The notes beneath the pieces were generated by a model that did not search any database, had not been told where the DNA came from, and saw only the letters and a program-made list of their open reading frames with translations. 64,000 nt of DNA from Pirellulaceae bacterium (lineage in GTDB: Bacteria > Planctomycetota > Planctomycetia > Pirellulales > Pirellulaceae): assembly GCA_020852965.1 (NCBI GenBank), contig JADYZV010000081.1, positions 1-64,000 on the forward strand, in the 5' to 3' direction. A program made the translations under genes and the position numbers. Below, piece by piece: positions 41,632 through 51,322 of this stretch. Every line of letters starts with the position of its first letter. Within the stretch, counting starts at the first letter, position 1.

Positions 41632-43044
41632 ATGCCCATCACACTTGGAATTATCTTCGGCAACCGCGATTTTTTCCCGGACCATCTCGTCTCGGAAGCA
41701 CGTAACGATGTCCTACAGCTATGTGAGAAGTTTGGGATTAAGGCGATCACTCTAGCGACTGAACAATCGAAGCTGGGTGGCGTTGAAACTCATGCCGAGG
41801 CGCGACGGTGCGCCGATCTGTTTAAACAGCATCGCGACGAAATTGACGGCGTGTTGGTGGTGCTTCCAAATTTTGGCGATGAAAAGGGGGTCGCAGATAC
41901 GCTGAAGATAGCGAATCTGAAAGTTCCCGTGCTGGTGCAGGCGTATCCGGATGAGCTGGACAAACTCACCCCTGCGACTCGCCGCGATGCGTTCTGTGGC
42001 AAGATTTCTGTGTGCAACAATCTGGTCCAAGCCGGAATTCCATTCTCGCTGACCGCCCAACATGCCATTGGACCAACGACCGAATCGTTCCGTCAAGATC
42101 TAACACGGTTCGTTCAGGTTTGCCGAGTCGTGAGGGGCCTATCCGGCGTGCGCTTGGGTGCCGTCGGGGCGCGGCCCGGTGCCTTCAATACCGTTCGCTA
42201 CAGCGAGAAGATTCTGGAGCGAAATGGAATTAGTGTCACCACCGTCGATCTTTCTGAGTTTCTTGGAATCGCCAACCGCATGTCCGGCGATGAAACTGAA
42301 GTGAAGGCAAAGATCGAAGAGATCGAAGCTTATGCAAATTCAGCGGGCGTTCCCCGAGAGTCCATGGTTCAGATGGCGAAACTAGGTATCATCCTATCGA
42401 ACTGGATGAAAGAGAACGCTCTCGATGCGACGGCGATCCAGTGTTGGACCTCGATGCAGCAGAACTTTGGCTGCAACGTCTGCACGATCATGAGCATGAT
42501 GAGTGAAGGCTTCATGCCGAGCGCTTGCGAGGTTGATGTTACTGGCGTGCTAACAATGTACGCCATGCAACTGGCGGGTGATTCTCCCAGCGCGCTCGTC
42601 GATTGGAACAATAATTACGCGGACGATCCTGACAAGTGCGTGCTGTTTCACTGCGGCAATTGGGCCAAGTCGTTTCTCCACGACATCAAGATTGCGACGG
42701 CTCCGATCCTCGGCACGATTGTGGGCGAGGAGAATACCTATGGTGCGCTGGATGGCCGAACCCCTGCCGGGCCTCTGACCTATGGTCGTCTGACTACCGA
42801 CGATGCGAATGGACGCATTCGAGCGTACGTGGGCGAAGGAGTGCTTACCGACGACGCGCTGGAAACGTTTGGTAACCGCGCGGTTGCCAAAGTCTCCGAT
42901 TTGCAGCGATTGCTCCAATACGTTTGCAAAAATGGGTTTGAACATCATGTGGTGATGAATCAATCCCATACGGCGGCGGCGCTCACCGAGGCGTTTGAAA
43001 ACTATCTGGGCTGGGACGTTTACCATCATGGTGCCAATCGATGA
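41632..43044 (+). CDS. L-fucose/L-arabinose isomerase-family protein
   Basis: The 470-residue product resembles the fucose/arabinose isomerase fold: N-terminal Rossmann-like part (ITLGIIFGNRDFFP), VLVVLPNFGDE in the middle, and a C-terminal barrel with GCNVCTIMSMMSEG, ACEVDVTGVLTMYAM and CVLFHCGNW, including acidic residues likely to bind metal. These enzymes interconvert aldoses and ketoses. It is the first gene of a tightly packed sugar operon, and its stop overlaps the next start by ATGA. By inference it produces the ketose that the FGGY kinase phosphorylates. The exact sugar is not determined by sequence. Confidence 0.85.
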   Translation: MPITLGIIFGNRDFFPDHLVSEARNDVLQLCEKFGIKAITLATEQSKLGGVETHAEARRCADLFKQHRDEIDGVLVVLPNFGDEKGVADTLKIANLKVPVLVQAYPDELDKLTPATRRDAFCGKISVCNNLVQAGIPFSLTAQHAIGPTTESFRQDLTRFVQVCRVVRGLSGVRLGAVGARPGAFNTVRYSEKILERNGISVTTVDLSEFLGIANRMSGDETEVKAKIEEIEAYANSAGVPRESMVQMAKLGIILSNWMKENALDATAIQCWTSMQQNFGCNVCTIMSMMSEGFMPSACEVDVTGVLTMYAMQLAGDSPSALVDWNNNYADDPDKCVLFHCGNWAKSFLHDIKIATAPILGTIVGEENTYGALDGRTPAGPLTYGRLTTDDANGRIRAYVGEGVLTDDALETFGNRAVAKVSDLQRLLQYVCKNGFEHHVVMNQSHTAAALTEAFENYLGWDVYHHGANR

Positions 43045-43883
43045 TCGAAATCTCCACTGAGCAACTGCTGTCAAAATCGTGGCAGTATCGCCGCAACATA
43101 TTGAAGTACATCAAGCACGCCGGTGCAGGGCATACGGGCGGCAGCTTGTCCTGTGTCGACATTCTGAACGTGCTGTACAATCGCATCCTCAATGTATCGC
43201 CAGGAAGTTTCAATGATCCGAATCGCGATCGCTACATTCAAAGCAAGGGACATTCGGTGGAGGCTTTGTTCGTGGTGCTGGCGGATCAGGGGTTCTTTGA
43301 CGAATCTCAGCTTGAAACACTTTGCCGATATCAATCGCATTTCGTTGGACATCCGACTCGGCATGTGCCGGGCGTCGAACAGAACACGGGCGCACTGGGA
43401 CATGGGTTGCCCATTTGTGTTGGCATTGCGATCGCCGGAAAAATGGATAAAGCGGACTTCCGCGTCTTTACCTTGTTGGGCGATGGAGAGTTGGCAGAAG
43501 GATCCAATTGGGAAGCTGCGATGTGCGCGGCGCATCACGGTCTCGATAACCTGACCGCGATTATCGACTATAACACTTTGCAGATTACCGGGCGAACGCG
43601 CGACGTTTGCGACAATTCGCCCATCGACAAGAAGTTTGCTGCGTTTGGTTGGACGGTTCGATGTGTCGATGGCCATAGTTTTGACGAGTTAACAACTGCC
43701 CTGAGCGACTCGCCGGTCAAAGGTCGTCCGACAGTTGTAATTGCCAACACCGTCAAAGGCAAAGGGGTCAGCTTTATGGAGGATGTTGTCAAATGGCATC
43801 ACGGCGTTCCCAGCGACGCCGAGTACGCTCAGGCATTGGAAGAAATCGATAGCCATATTCAAGCTCAGGGGATTCTATTGTGA
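43041..43883 (+). CDS. Transketolase, N-terminal subunit
   Basis: The 280-residue product is the thiamine diphosphate-binding half of transketolase: GHTGGSLSCVDIL at the start, GHG as ALGHGLP, and the cofactor motif GDGELAEGS (147-155) ending near DYNTLQ. It carries no C-terminal pyrimidine domain. The other half is encoded by the next gene, which starts within its stop codon (GTGA overlap), so both subunits are made in step. Split transketolases of this type handle unusual ketose phosphates in sugar pathways, including the two-subunit apulose-4-phosphate transketolase. Confidence 0.92.
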   Translation: MIEISTEQLLSKSWQYRRNILKYIKHAGAGHTGGSLSCVDILNVLYNRILNVSPGSFNDPNRDRYIQSKGHSVEALFVVLADQGFFDESQLETLCRYQSHFVGHPTRHVPGVEQNTGALGHGLPICVGIAIAGKMDKADFRVFTLLGDGELAEGSNWEAAMCAAHHGLDNLTAIIDYNTLQITGRTRDVCDNSPIDKKFAAFGWTVRCVDGHSFDELTTALSDSPVKGRPTVVIANTVKGKGVSFMEDVVKWHHGVPSDAEYAQALEEIDSHIQAQGILL

Positions 43884-44905
43884 GTGCTCCCGCCCCCGGC
43901 ATGTTCAGCCAGGACGCATTAGCGTTGCTGGAACAGTTGCGACTGAACAAAGGCAAGGCAAATCTCGAGGCATTCGCCGAAACGGTTCTGTCGCTCGCTC
44001 GCGAGAATCGCAATATAGTTGTGGTGACAAGCGACTCGCGCGGTTCAGGCAAACTGGTTCCGTTTGCCAGTGAACTTCCACAGCAGATCGTGGAAGTTGG
44101 CATCGCCGAACAGAATCTGGTTGGTGTCGCGGCAGGACTTGCCTCGGCCGGAAAGATTCCGTTTGCCGTTTCGCCTGCCTGCTTTCTTACCGCGCGTTCG
44201 TTGGAGCAAATCAAGAATGACGTGTGCTATTCGGACAACCCCGTGAAAGTAATCGGCATCAGTGCCGGAGTGAGTTACGGTGCCTTGGGGACAACGCATC
44301 ATTCGCTGCATGACTTGGCCGTATTGCGAGCGATCAACAATATCGACGTCGTTGTCCCTGCTGATAATTTTGAGTCGGTCCAAGCCATTCAGGCGGCAGC
44401 CGCACAGTCGCGACCTATCTATGTTCGCTTTGGCAAGGCGGCGATGTACGATCTGCCGCGCACGACCGACGACTTTGTGGTCGGCAAAGCTAGAGTCATT
44501 CGCGAGGGGACGGACGTGGCATTCATCGCGACCGGCGAAACGGTCATTCATGCTTTATTAGCCGCAGAACAACTTAAGTCCAACGGTGTTTCAGCGCGAG
44601 TGGTCAGCATGCATTCGGTCAAGCCATTGGATGTCGATGTCGTACTCCAATCAGCCCGAGACTGCCAGGCAATCGTCACTGTCGAAGAGCACTTGACGGC
44701 CGGCGGTCTTGGCGATGCTTGTGCGTCGGCCATTCTGGAAGCCGGTGTATCCGTCGGGTTTAAACAAGTCGGTATCCCAGACGAATATACCGTGACAGGC
44801 AGCCAATCGGATATCTTTCGACATTATGGGATATCTATGGAAGGATTGTCCCATCAGGCGGGGAACTTGCTTGCAAACCGGAACTTATCAATGACCGGAA
44901 ATTGA
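43880..44905 (+). CDS. Transketolase, C-terminal subunit
   Basis: Start is GTG at 43880, overlapping the previous stop. The 341-residue product has the pyrimidine-binding domain of transketolase (VVTSDSRGSG, EVGIAEQNLVGVAAGLA with the catalytic Glu) and the C-terminal domain with RVVSMHSVKPLD and TVEEHLTAGGLGDA. It forms the active enzyme with the upstream subunit. A 181-base gap follows before the kinase gene, with no recognised element in it. Confidence 0.92.
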   Translation: MSAPAPGMFSQDALALLEQLRLNKGKANLEAFAETVLSLARENRNIVVVTSDSRGSGKLVPFASELPQQIVEVGIAEQNLVGVAAGLASAGKIPFAVSPACFLTARSLEQIKNDVCYSDNPVKVIGISAGVSYGALGTTHHSLHDLAVLRAINNIDVVVPADNFESVQAIQAAAAQSRPIYVRFGKAAMYDLPRTTDDFVVGKARVIREGTDVAFIATGETVIHALLAAEQLKSNGVSARVVSMHSVKPLDVDVVLQSARDCQAIVTVEEHLTAGGLGDACASAILEAGVSVGFKQVGIPDEYTVTGSQSDIFRHYGISMEGLSHQAGNLLANRNLSMTGN

Positions 44906-45086
44906 AAAAAGTTAAAACGAGAATGGCTCTAGTGCTCGATGTAGTTCAACAACTCTGCAATATCGTAGGGAAATCAATAGTGACAGCCAAAGTCAATCAG
45001 CAGACATCCAGAACGCAACCGACTTACTTCCACTGATCCATTTTGCATTTTGCACTCCTCATTTCAACCTTTTCAATAGACTCCTC

Positions 45087-46613
45087 ATGACACACTACCT
45101 CGCCATTGACCAAAGTACTTCAGCCACTAAGGCGTTGTTGTTCAATACGTCTTGGGAGTTGGTGTCCAAGGCGTCGAAAGACCATCGACAGATTTACCCG
45201 CAACCGGGCTGGGTCGAACACGACGCCGAAGAAATCTGGCTGAATACGTTAGCCGTGGTCAACGAAGTCGTCTCGGGCCGACCTCAACCAACTCGACTGA
45301 GCATCTCGAACCAGCGTGAAACCGTTGTTGTCTTTGATCGTGCTACGGGAAAACCGCTGCATAACGCTATCGTCTGGCAGTGCCGCCGCGGCGACGCTAT
45401 TTGCAGCCAGTTGAAAGCGGATCATCAAGATGCGAGCGTTCGCCGAAAATCGGGGCTGGTGATCGACACCTACTTTCCCGCCTCAAAAGTGCGCTGGTTG
45501 ATTGAAAATGTTCCTGAGATCAAGCAGGCCTTGGCCGACGGCACCGCGCTGGTAGGGACCGTCGACACTTACCTGATCTATCGCCTTACCAACGGCCAAG
45601 TCTTTGCCACCGATCACACCAACGCTTGCCGTACACTCCTATACGATATCCAGCAATTGGATTGGAGCGAATCGTTGTGTGAATTGTTCCATGTTCCGCT
45701 GTCGGCACTCGCGGAGATTCGCGACTCGAACACGTCCTTCGGAACCACGGACGTTGCCGGGGCTTTGGACTCGCCCATCCCGATTCGCGGGGTGATGGGT
45801 GATTCACAAGCCTCACTATTTGCGATGGGCTGTCACAGCGTCGGCGATACGAAAGTTACCTTCGGTACGGGTTCGTCCCTGCTGTTGAACGTTGGTATGA
45901 ATATTCCCCAGCCCAACGCGGGCACCGTGGCTACGGTCGCGTGGGTGATTGACGGACGACCGACCTATTGCCTGGAAGGAATCATCAGTTATTCTGCGGC
46001 AACGCTCCAATGGCTGCGAAATCAGTTGCAACTGATCGACTCGTATGAGGAGACACAGACGCTGGCCGAATCCATTGAGAACAACGCGGGCGTCTATCTA
46101 GTGCCAGCATTTGCCGGGCTCAGCGCCCCGTATTGGTCTCCCGATGCACGAGCGGCAATTGTAGGCTTAACGGCTCTTGCGACTAAGGCTCATGTAGTTC
46201 GAGCTGCCTTGGAGTCGATCGCCTATCAGGTGCGTGACCTGCTAGAGATGATGCGTGAACAGGCTGGCGGTACGACTCGATTGATCCATGCTGACGGCGG
46301 CGCGACGTCAAACGGGTTTTTGATGCAATTCCTTGCCGACATGATTGACGCCGAAGTGCGTACCAGCCTGGTTGCCGAATCCTCTCCGCTGGGGGCGGTG
46401 CTGTGCGGCGCCATCGGTTCCGAAGCGATTTCGATTGAGCAATTGAAGCTTCCCGGTAGCGGACAAAGCTACCACCGGCAAATGTCTTCGGAAACTGCGG
46501 ATGACAGTTACGCAGGTTGGCAGCGTGCCGTCGCCAGCGTGCTAGACAACGCGCCGCCGAAACAATTATCACAACCAACAACAGAGAACGTGTCCATCCT
46601 CAATTTCACATAA
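45087..46613 (+). CDS. FGGY-family carbohydrate kinase
   Basis: The 508-residue product is a full-length FGGY kinase: phosphate 1 motif [58 protein letters not shown] and the C-terminal [14 protein letters not shown]. It is nearest to glycerol kinase-like members in these motifs but sits in a pentose-type operon. It likely phosphorylates the ketose made by the isomerase gene. Substrate specificity cannot be read from sequence. The last 20 residues are a Gln/Thr-rich tail. Confidence 0.9.
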   Translation: MTHYLAIDQSTSATKALLFNTSWELVSKASKDHRQIYPQPGWVEHDAEEIWLNTLAVVNEVVSGRPQPTRLSISNQRETVVVFDRATGKPLHNAIVWQCRRGDAICSQLKADHQDASVRRKSGLVIDTYFPASKVRWLIENVPEIKQALADGTALVGTVDTYLIYRLTNGQVFATDHTNACRTLLYDIQQLDWSESLCELFHVPLSALAEIRDSNTSFGTTDVAGALDSPIPIRGVMGDSQASLFAMGCHSVGDTKVTFGTGSSLLLNVGMNIPQPNAGTVATVAWVIDGRPTYCLEGIISYSAATLQWLRNQLQLIDSYEETQTLAESIENNAGVYLVPAFAGLSAPYWSPDARAAIVGLTALATKAHVVRAALESIAYQVRDLLEMMREQAGGTTRLIHADGGATSNGFLMQFLADMIDAEVRTSLVAESSPLGAVLCGAIGSEAISIEQLKLPGSGQSYHRQMSSETADDSYAGWQRAVASVLDNAPPKQLSQPTTENVSILNFT

Positions 46614-46635
46614 GAAGATCTCGCAGGAGAACTCA

Positions 46636-47718
46636 ATGGTTATTAAAAGTCATTTCAGCAAAAGCTTTGCTTTGGTCTGGCTGCTGGCATTGGCAGGCTG
46701 TTTTACCGTCACGCCCGGATGCACTTCGCCTAAGTCCGACACTGCGCCCGGTGCGCCCGGTGCGCCCGGTGCGCCCGGTGCGCTCGATGCAAGCGACAAG
46801 TCCGCTTCCGATGGCAGTACTGGAACTGTGCAGAAAGCCATTCCTTCGGACAATAAAAAGATTGCCGTGATTATCTCCACGCTGAACAATCCATGGTTCG
46901 TAGTACTCGGTGAAACGGCGCGTGATCGAGCCATCGAGTTGGGATATGCGGCGACTCTGTTCGACTCGCAAAACGACACTTCCAAAGAATCCTCGCACTT
47001 CGACAATGTCATCGCTGCCGGATATGGGGCCATCCTGTTTAATCCGACGGACGCGGAAGGTTCCGTAGCGAATGTCAAGCGAGCGAAGGAAGCAGGCATT
47101 CCCGTGTTCTGCATTGACCGCGAAATTAGTTCCACCGATGTCGCTACGGCACAGTTGTTGTCGGACAACTATTCCGGTTGCGTTGAACTGGGTAAGTACT
47201 TTATCGAGCAAGTCGGCAAGAAAGGAAAGTACGTCGAACTGCTGGGATTGGTCGGAGACAACAATACGTGGAATCGATCCAAAGGTTTTCACAGCGTCGT
47301 CGATCGGTACAAGGACATGGAGATGGTCGCTCAACAACCAGCCGATTTCGACCGCAACAAAGCGTTGGAAGTCATGGAATCGATGCTTCAATCGCATGAC
47401 GATATCTCCGCCGTGTTTTGTGGAAACGATGCAATGGCCATGGGGGCGTATCAGGCGTTGTTAGGGGCAGGGAAAGCAGAGCAAGTCAAGATTTTCGGCT
47501 ACGACGGATCCGATGATGTTGTGAAAGCGATCGCGGATGGCAAGATTACGGCGACTGTCATGCAGTATCCGAAACTGATGGCGAAAACGGCGGCAGAATT
47601 TGCAGACGAGTATCTGGCTAACGGCAAGCGCGACTTCCAACAAAAGATTCCCGTGAATGTCGATCTGGTCAACGCTTCGAATATCGACAAGTTCGCAGGC
47701 TACGGGAAGAAAGAGTAA
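46636..47718 (+). CDS. Sugar ABC transporter substrate-binding lipoprotein (RbsB-like)
   Basis: GCAGGAG lies seven bases before ATG 46636. The 360-residue product has a lipobox LALAGC (Cys22), a linker with three GAP repeats coded by a 9-base tandem repeat (46749-46785), and a type I periplasmic-binding fold with [27 protein letters not shown] and [10 protein letters not shown], and a C-terminal [12 protein letters not shown]. It belongs to the ribose/xylose-binding family and delivers sugar to the ABC permease encoded downstream. The linker is unusual for this family. Confidence 0.92.
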   Translation: MVIKSHFSKSFALVWLLALAGCFTVTPGCTSPKSDTAPGAPGAPGAPGALDASDKSASDGSTGTVQKAIPSDNKKIAVIISTLNNPWFVVLGETARDRAIELGYAATLFDSQNDTSKESSHFDNVIAAGYGAILFNPTDAEGSVANVKRAKEAGIPVFCIDREISSTDVATAQLLSDNYSGCVELGKYFIEQVGKKGKYVELLGLVGDNNTWNRSKGFHSVVDRYKDMEMVAQQPADFDRNKALEVMESMLQSHDDISAVFCGNDAMAMGAYQALLGAGKAEQVKIFGYDGSDDVVKAIADGKITATVMQYPKLMAKTAAEFADEYLANGKRDFQQKIPVNVDLVNASNIDKFAGYGKKE

Positions 47719-48413
47719 TGTCGGTGCAAAAGAAGATCGCTCGGCTGACCGTTGGCACCTTGATGGCTTGCGCACTGCTCTACTTTTTTCCACTGGTTCG
47801 AATTCACAAACTTGGATCGACGAGCACCTCCAAGGCTGAAATCAGCCTGAATCCCAATACAACTGGGCCGAACGGTGCATCGACACTCGACATCACAACT
47901 TTTGTGGAGACGTTATGGACGAAGCGCTTGCCTGAAGCCGCCAGCCAGGCCGCGAGCGTCGATGACGTGCTGGCGATGGCGGCGACTGACGTTGACGGGG
48001 CACGGAAGAAGTACGGTCGAGAGGTTGGACTCGGTGGTCCAACCTTCCTGTTTCTACGAGGTCGCGGAAAGATCGAAAGCGTGAGCGAAGACGAGTGCCT
48101 AGTGATCATCGACGGACTGGCGCAGCCCGTCGTTCTGGAGATAGGTATTCTCGTCAGCAATGCGATCCGCGACGCTACCGGGCTGGTCAACGTCGGTGAT
48201 TTCCCCAATTCGCAAGATTTTAATCAGCTTTCGACCGAGCTGAATGGCCGGTGCGAGTTGGAGGTGATTGGGCCTGTCCGCGCACAACTAGTCGTTGGTG
48301 CCATCGTGGAGTTTGTCGGTTGCGGCGAAGTCCGCGACGAAGATGGATTGAATCCCCTCAAGCTGATCCCGGTTCAGTTGAAAACCGTCACGGCAACGGA
48401 GCAGGGGGAATGA
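47718..48413 (+). CDS. DUF2291-family protein, sugar transport-associated
   Basis: The 231-residue product has one N-terminal membrane helix (TVGTLMACALLYFFPLVRI) and a periplasmic region with GPTFLFLRGRGKIESV and a C-terminal VGAIVEFVGCGEVRDEDG. DUF2291 proteins are found next to sugar ABC transporter genes and may help the binding protein or permease; their role is unproven. The start overlaps the previous stop (TAATG) and the stop overlaps the ABC ATPase start (ATGA), which puts it firmly in the operon. Confidence 0.85.
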   Translation: MSVQKKIARLTVGTLMACALLYFFPLVRIHKLGSTSTSKAEISLNPNTTGPNGASTLDITTFVETLWTKRLPEAASQAASVDDVLAMAATDVDGARKKYGREVGLGGPTFLFLRGRGKIESVSEDECLVIIDGLAQPVVLEIGILVSNAIRDATGLVNVGDFPNSQDFNQLSTELNGRCELEVIGPVRAQLVVGAIVEFVGCGEVRDEDGLNPLKLIPVQLKTVTATEQGE

Positions 48414-49963
48414 TCACGACTCCGGCCACCGACATCCCTGTGCTGGCTGCACGCCATATCGTCAAGAAGTACCCGGGAGTGGTAGCCCTCAATAGCGTCG
48501 ACTTTGATGTTCGCGCTGGAGAGGTTCACGGGCTGATCGGTGAGAACGGCGCTGGTAAAACAACGCTCATGCACATCCTGGCGGGAGCACAGCAGCCAAC
48601 CGAAGGGGAGATTCTATTGGATGGCGAACCGGTCCAGTTCGCCAACACCAGCCAGACGCTGCAGCACCGTATCAGTATCGTATATCAAGAGCTGAATCTG
48701 ATCCCATACCTAACCGTTGCTGAGAACATCTTCCTAGGCCGCGAGAAACTCAAGGCGACCCGCTTGATTGACTCGGCAGCACAAAACCAACGCTGTAAGG
48801 AACTGCTCGCACCACTCGATCCATCGATTGACCCTCGCGCGAGGTTGAACACGCTGCGCGTCGGTCAACAGCAGATCGTGGAGATCGCCAAGTCACTGAA
48901 CTCGCACGCTCGCGTCATCTTTATGGACGAGCCGACTTCGGCGATCAGTGATAGCGAAGTCGAAGTGCTATTTACGCTAATCGACTCGCTGCGAAGGGAT
49001 GGTATCGCAGTTGTCTACGTGTCGCACAAGTTGGACGAGCTCTTGCGGATTACCGATCGCATCACAGTCCTCCGCGACGGTAGATTCGTTGACACGGTCC
49101 AGACCAGCGATACTCGACAGGATGCGATCGTGCGGTTGATGGTCGGTCGTGACCTCAGCGAAATGTATGTGCAACATGCGACGGGTATCGGCCAAGAGAA
49201 ATTGCGCGTGGAATCGCTCAGTCAGCGCTCGCCGGTCGGTGAACGGTTGCTGGTGGATGAAGTCTCCTTTTCCGTGGCTGCCGGTGAAGTGCTGGGGATC
49301 TTCGGCCTGATGGGGGCCGGACGCACCGAGTTGATGGAATCCATTTTTGGTATCCATCCGAAAACGACCAGTGGATCCATTTACGTCCAAGGGGAGCGTT
49401 GTGACATGCGATCCCCCGCCGTGGCGATGAGTCACGGAATCGGGCTGGTGCCCGAAGATCGCAAGGAACAGGGGCTGGTTTTGGGAATGAGTGTCGAGAA
49501 TAACATCAGCCTTTCCAACATTGGTCTGATCGAGAAGTTCCGCTTCCTGAATCGAGCGCTCGAGCGGCGGCACGCGAAAACCTATGTCGATCAATTGTCG
49601 ATCAAGACGCCATCGGTTCGCCAAGCGACCAAAGCGCTCAGTGGAGGGAATCAACAGAAGGTAGTGTTGGGCCGTGTGCTCAGCACGAAGCCACGTGTGC
49701 TGTTGCTGGACGAACCTACACGTGGAATTGACATTAATGCCAAGCGTGAAATCTACTCGCTAATTGACCAACTGAAACAGCAAGGCATGGCGATCGTAGT
49801 CGTTTCGTCAGAGCTCCCTGAACTACTCGGTATATCGGATCGAATGATGGTCATGTGTGAAGGCCGCAAGACGGCCGAGTTTCGGAGGGAAGACGCGACA
49901 GAAGAAAACCTGATGCAAGCTGCTGTTCCCGGTTTTCAAGTGGAGGCAACGAAGCGTGAATAA
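48410..49963 (+). CDS. Sugar ABC transporter ATPase, duplicated (RbsA/MglA type)
   Basis: The start is ATG 48410 after GCAGGGGG; an upstream open frame is spurious. The 517-residue product contains two ATPase domains. The first has Walker A GENGAGKTT (44-52), LRVGQQQIVEIAKSL and VIFMDEPTSA. The second has the degenerate Walker A GLMGAGRTE, without Lys, typical of this family, and LSGGNQQKVVLGRVL. It powers import with the permease encoded next, whose start lies inside its last codons. Confidence 0.94.
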   Translation: MITTPATDIPVLAARHIVKKYPGVVALNSVDFDVRAGEVHGLIGENGAGKTTLMHILAGAQQPTEGEILLDGEPVQFANTSQTLQHRISIVYQELNLIPYLTVAENIFLGREKLKATRLIDSAAQNQRCKELLAPLDPSIDPRARLNTLRVGQQQIVEIAKSLNSHARVIFMDEPTSAISDSEVEVLFTLIDSLRRDGIAVVYVSHKLDELLRITDRITVLRDGRFVDTVQTSDTRQDAIVRLMVGRDLSEMYVQHATGIGQEKLRVESLSQRSPVGERLLVDEVSFSVAAGEVLGIFGLMGAGRTELMESIFGIHPKTTSGSIYVQGERCDMRSPAVAMSHGIGLVPEDRKEQGLVLGMSVENNISLSNIGLIEKFRFLNRALERRHAKTYVDQLSIKTPSVRQATKALSGGNQQKVVLGRVLSTKPRVLLLDEPTRGIDINAKREIYSLIDQLKQQGMAIVVVSSELPELLGISDRMMVMCEGRKTAEFRREDATEENLMQAAVPGFQVEATKRE

Positions 49964-50936
49964 CTCAGCGAGAACTGCATTGAAATTTATCAGTCGCTTC
50001 CAATCGGTGTTCGTACTGGTGTTGATGGTCGTCGCGATGAGCCTGCTGTCGGATCGATTTCTGACAACCGCCAACGGTTGGAATATCATGCGCCAGATCT
50101 CGGTCAATGTCTGTTTGTCGATCGGCATGACGATGATTATCATCGCAGGCGGTATTGACTTGTCGGTAGGATCGATCCTGGCGCTCGCCGGTGCGATCAC
50201 AGCCGGTTTGATCAAGACGCCGCTGGCCATTCCATGGCTGGGTATCGAACTGGAATTTACCGTCGGTGGTGGCATCCTGGCAGGACTCGCCGTTGGCATG
50301 TTCTTGGGGTGGTTCAACGGCCAGATGATCACACGCGTTCGCATCCCACCGTTCGTGGCAACGCTGGGTATGTTGAGCATCGCGCGAGGCTTAACGATGC
50401 TGTGGACGAAAGGCTTTCCAATTACGGGTCTTGGGTCAACATTCGCCATCATCGGTACTTCTAGCTTTCTAGGTGCCCCCGTTCCGGTTTGGATTGCCGC
50501 ATTGCTGGCGGTCGCCTTCATGGTCGTAACCAACAAGACTCGCTTCGGACGTTACATCTATGCGGTTGGTGGCAATGAACAAGCAGCTCGACTTTCTGGT
50601 TTGAATGTCGATCGCATCAAGCTGTGGATCTACACGCTTGCCGGCGGATTATCGGCGGTGGCTGGATTGATCGTGACTTCGCGACTCGATTCGGCCCAAC
50701 CCAACGCGGGCACCGGTTACGAGCTGGACAGCATCGCTGCAGTTGTGATTGGCGGCACCTCGCTCTCCGGTGGTCGCGGATCGATCTGGGGAACCGTGGT
50801 TGGATGTCTGATCATCGGAGTTCTCAACAGCGGCTTAGTCCTCTTAAACGTTTCGCCTTTTTGGCAGCAAGTCGTCAAGGGAGTCGTGATCTTGGTCGCC
50901 GTCGCCATCGATCGATTGAAGAGCGACGGGGAATAG
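49956..50936 (+). CDS. Sugar ABC transporter permease (RbsC-like)
   Basis: Start is GTG at 49956, overlapping the ATPase gene by eight bases. The 326-residue product is a multi-helix inner membrane permease of the ribose/xylose type, with IIIAGGIDLSVGSILAL, GWFNGQMITRVRIPPF, GRYIYAVGGNEQAARLSG and the C-terminal VIGGTSLSGGRGS. It is the last gene of the operon and completes the importer. Confidence 0.93.
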   Translation: MNNSARTALKFISRFQSVFVLVLMVVAMSLLSDRFLTTANGWNIMRQISVNVCLSIGMTMIIIAGGIDLSVGSILALAGAITAGLIKTPLAIPWLGIELEFTVGGGILAGLAVGMFLGWFNGQMITRVRIPPFVATLGMLSIARGLTMLWTKGFPITGLGSTFAIIGTSSFLGAPVPVWIAALLAVAFMVVTNKTRFGRYIYAVGGNEQAARLSGLNVDRIKLWIYTLAGGLSAVAGLIVTSRLDSAQPNAGTGYELDSIAAVVIGGTSLSGGRGSIWGTVVGCLIIGVLNSGLVLLNVSPFWQQVVKGVVILVAVAIDRLKSDGE

Positions 50937-51322
50937 TAATCGTGAACAACGGGAGTGAGTGTGGGCTGCGAAAGCATGAAGCCGGAGTGGTAGTCTGTTT
51001 AACCGCGTAGCGAGGCGCAGAGGTGTGAATCCATTGTGTGTTGTCGCTGAATTTGGTCCCATTCTCACATCGACTCGTCGCTTCTACTTTCCGCGTTTTT
51101 CAAAAGCGCACCCCCGAGCCACGCTATCGGTCTGCGCCGACCCCAACAGGAAGGCGTGGCCACTTGAACCGTGACCTGCGGCAACAGGCGATTTCCACAA
51201 CCTGAATTTGCTGAGGTCCGTCTGCGTGAACCGCAGATCGAGCCCTGACGTGCGAGCCGTACCCAGCGGGCTGTGACAGTGAGCGCAATTGACGCCCAGC
51301 TGTCTTGTTACAAGGGAGCGGG
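50937..51322. other. Intergenic region between convergent operons, no supported gene
   Basis: The sugar operon and the leftward KAS III gene converge on this 386-base stretch. A leftward open frame at 51124-51504 overlaps the KAS III gene and has no recognisable domain. No clear terminator hairpin with a T-run was found. Confidence 0.45.
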
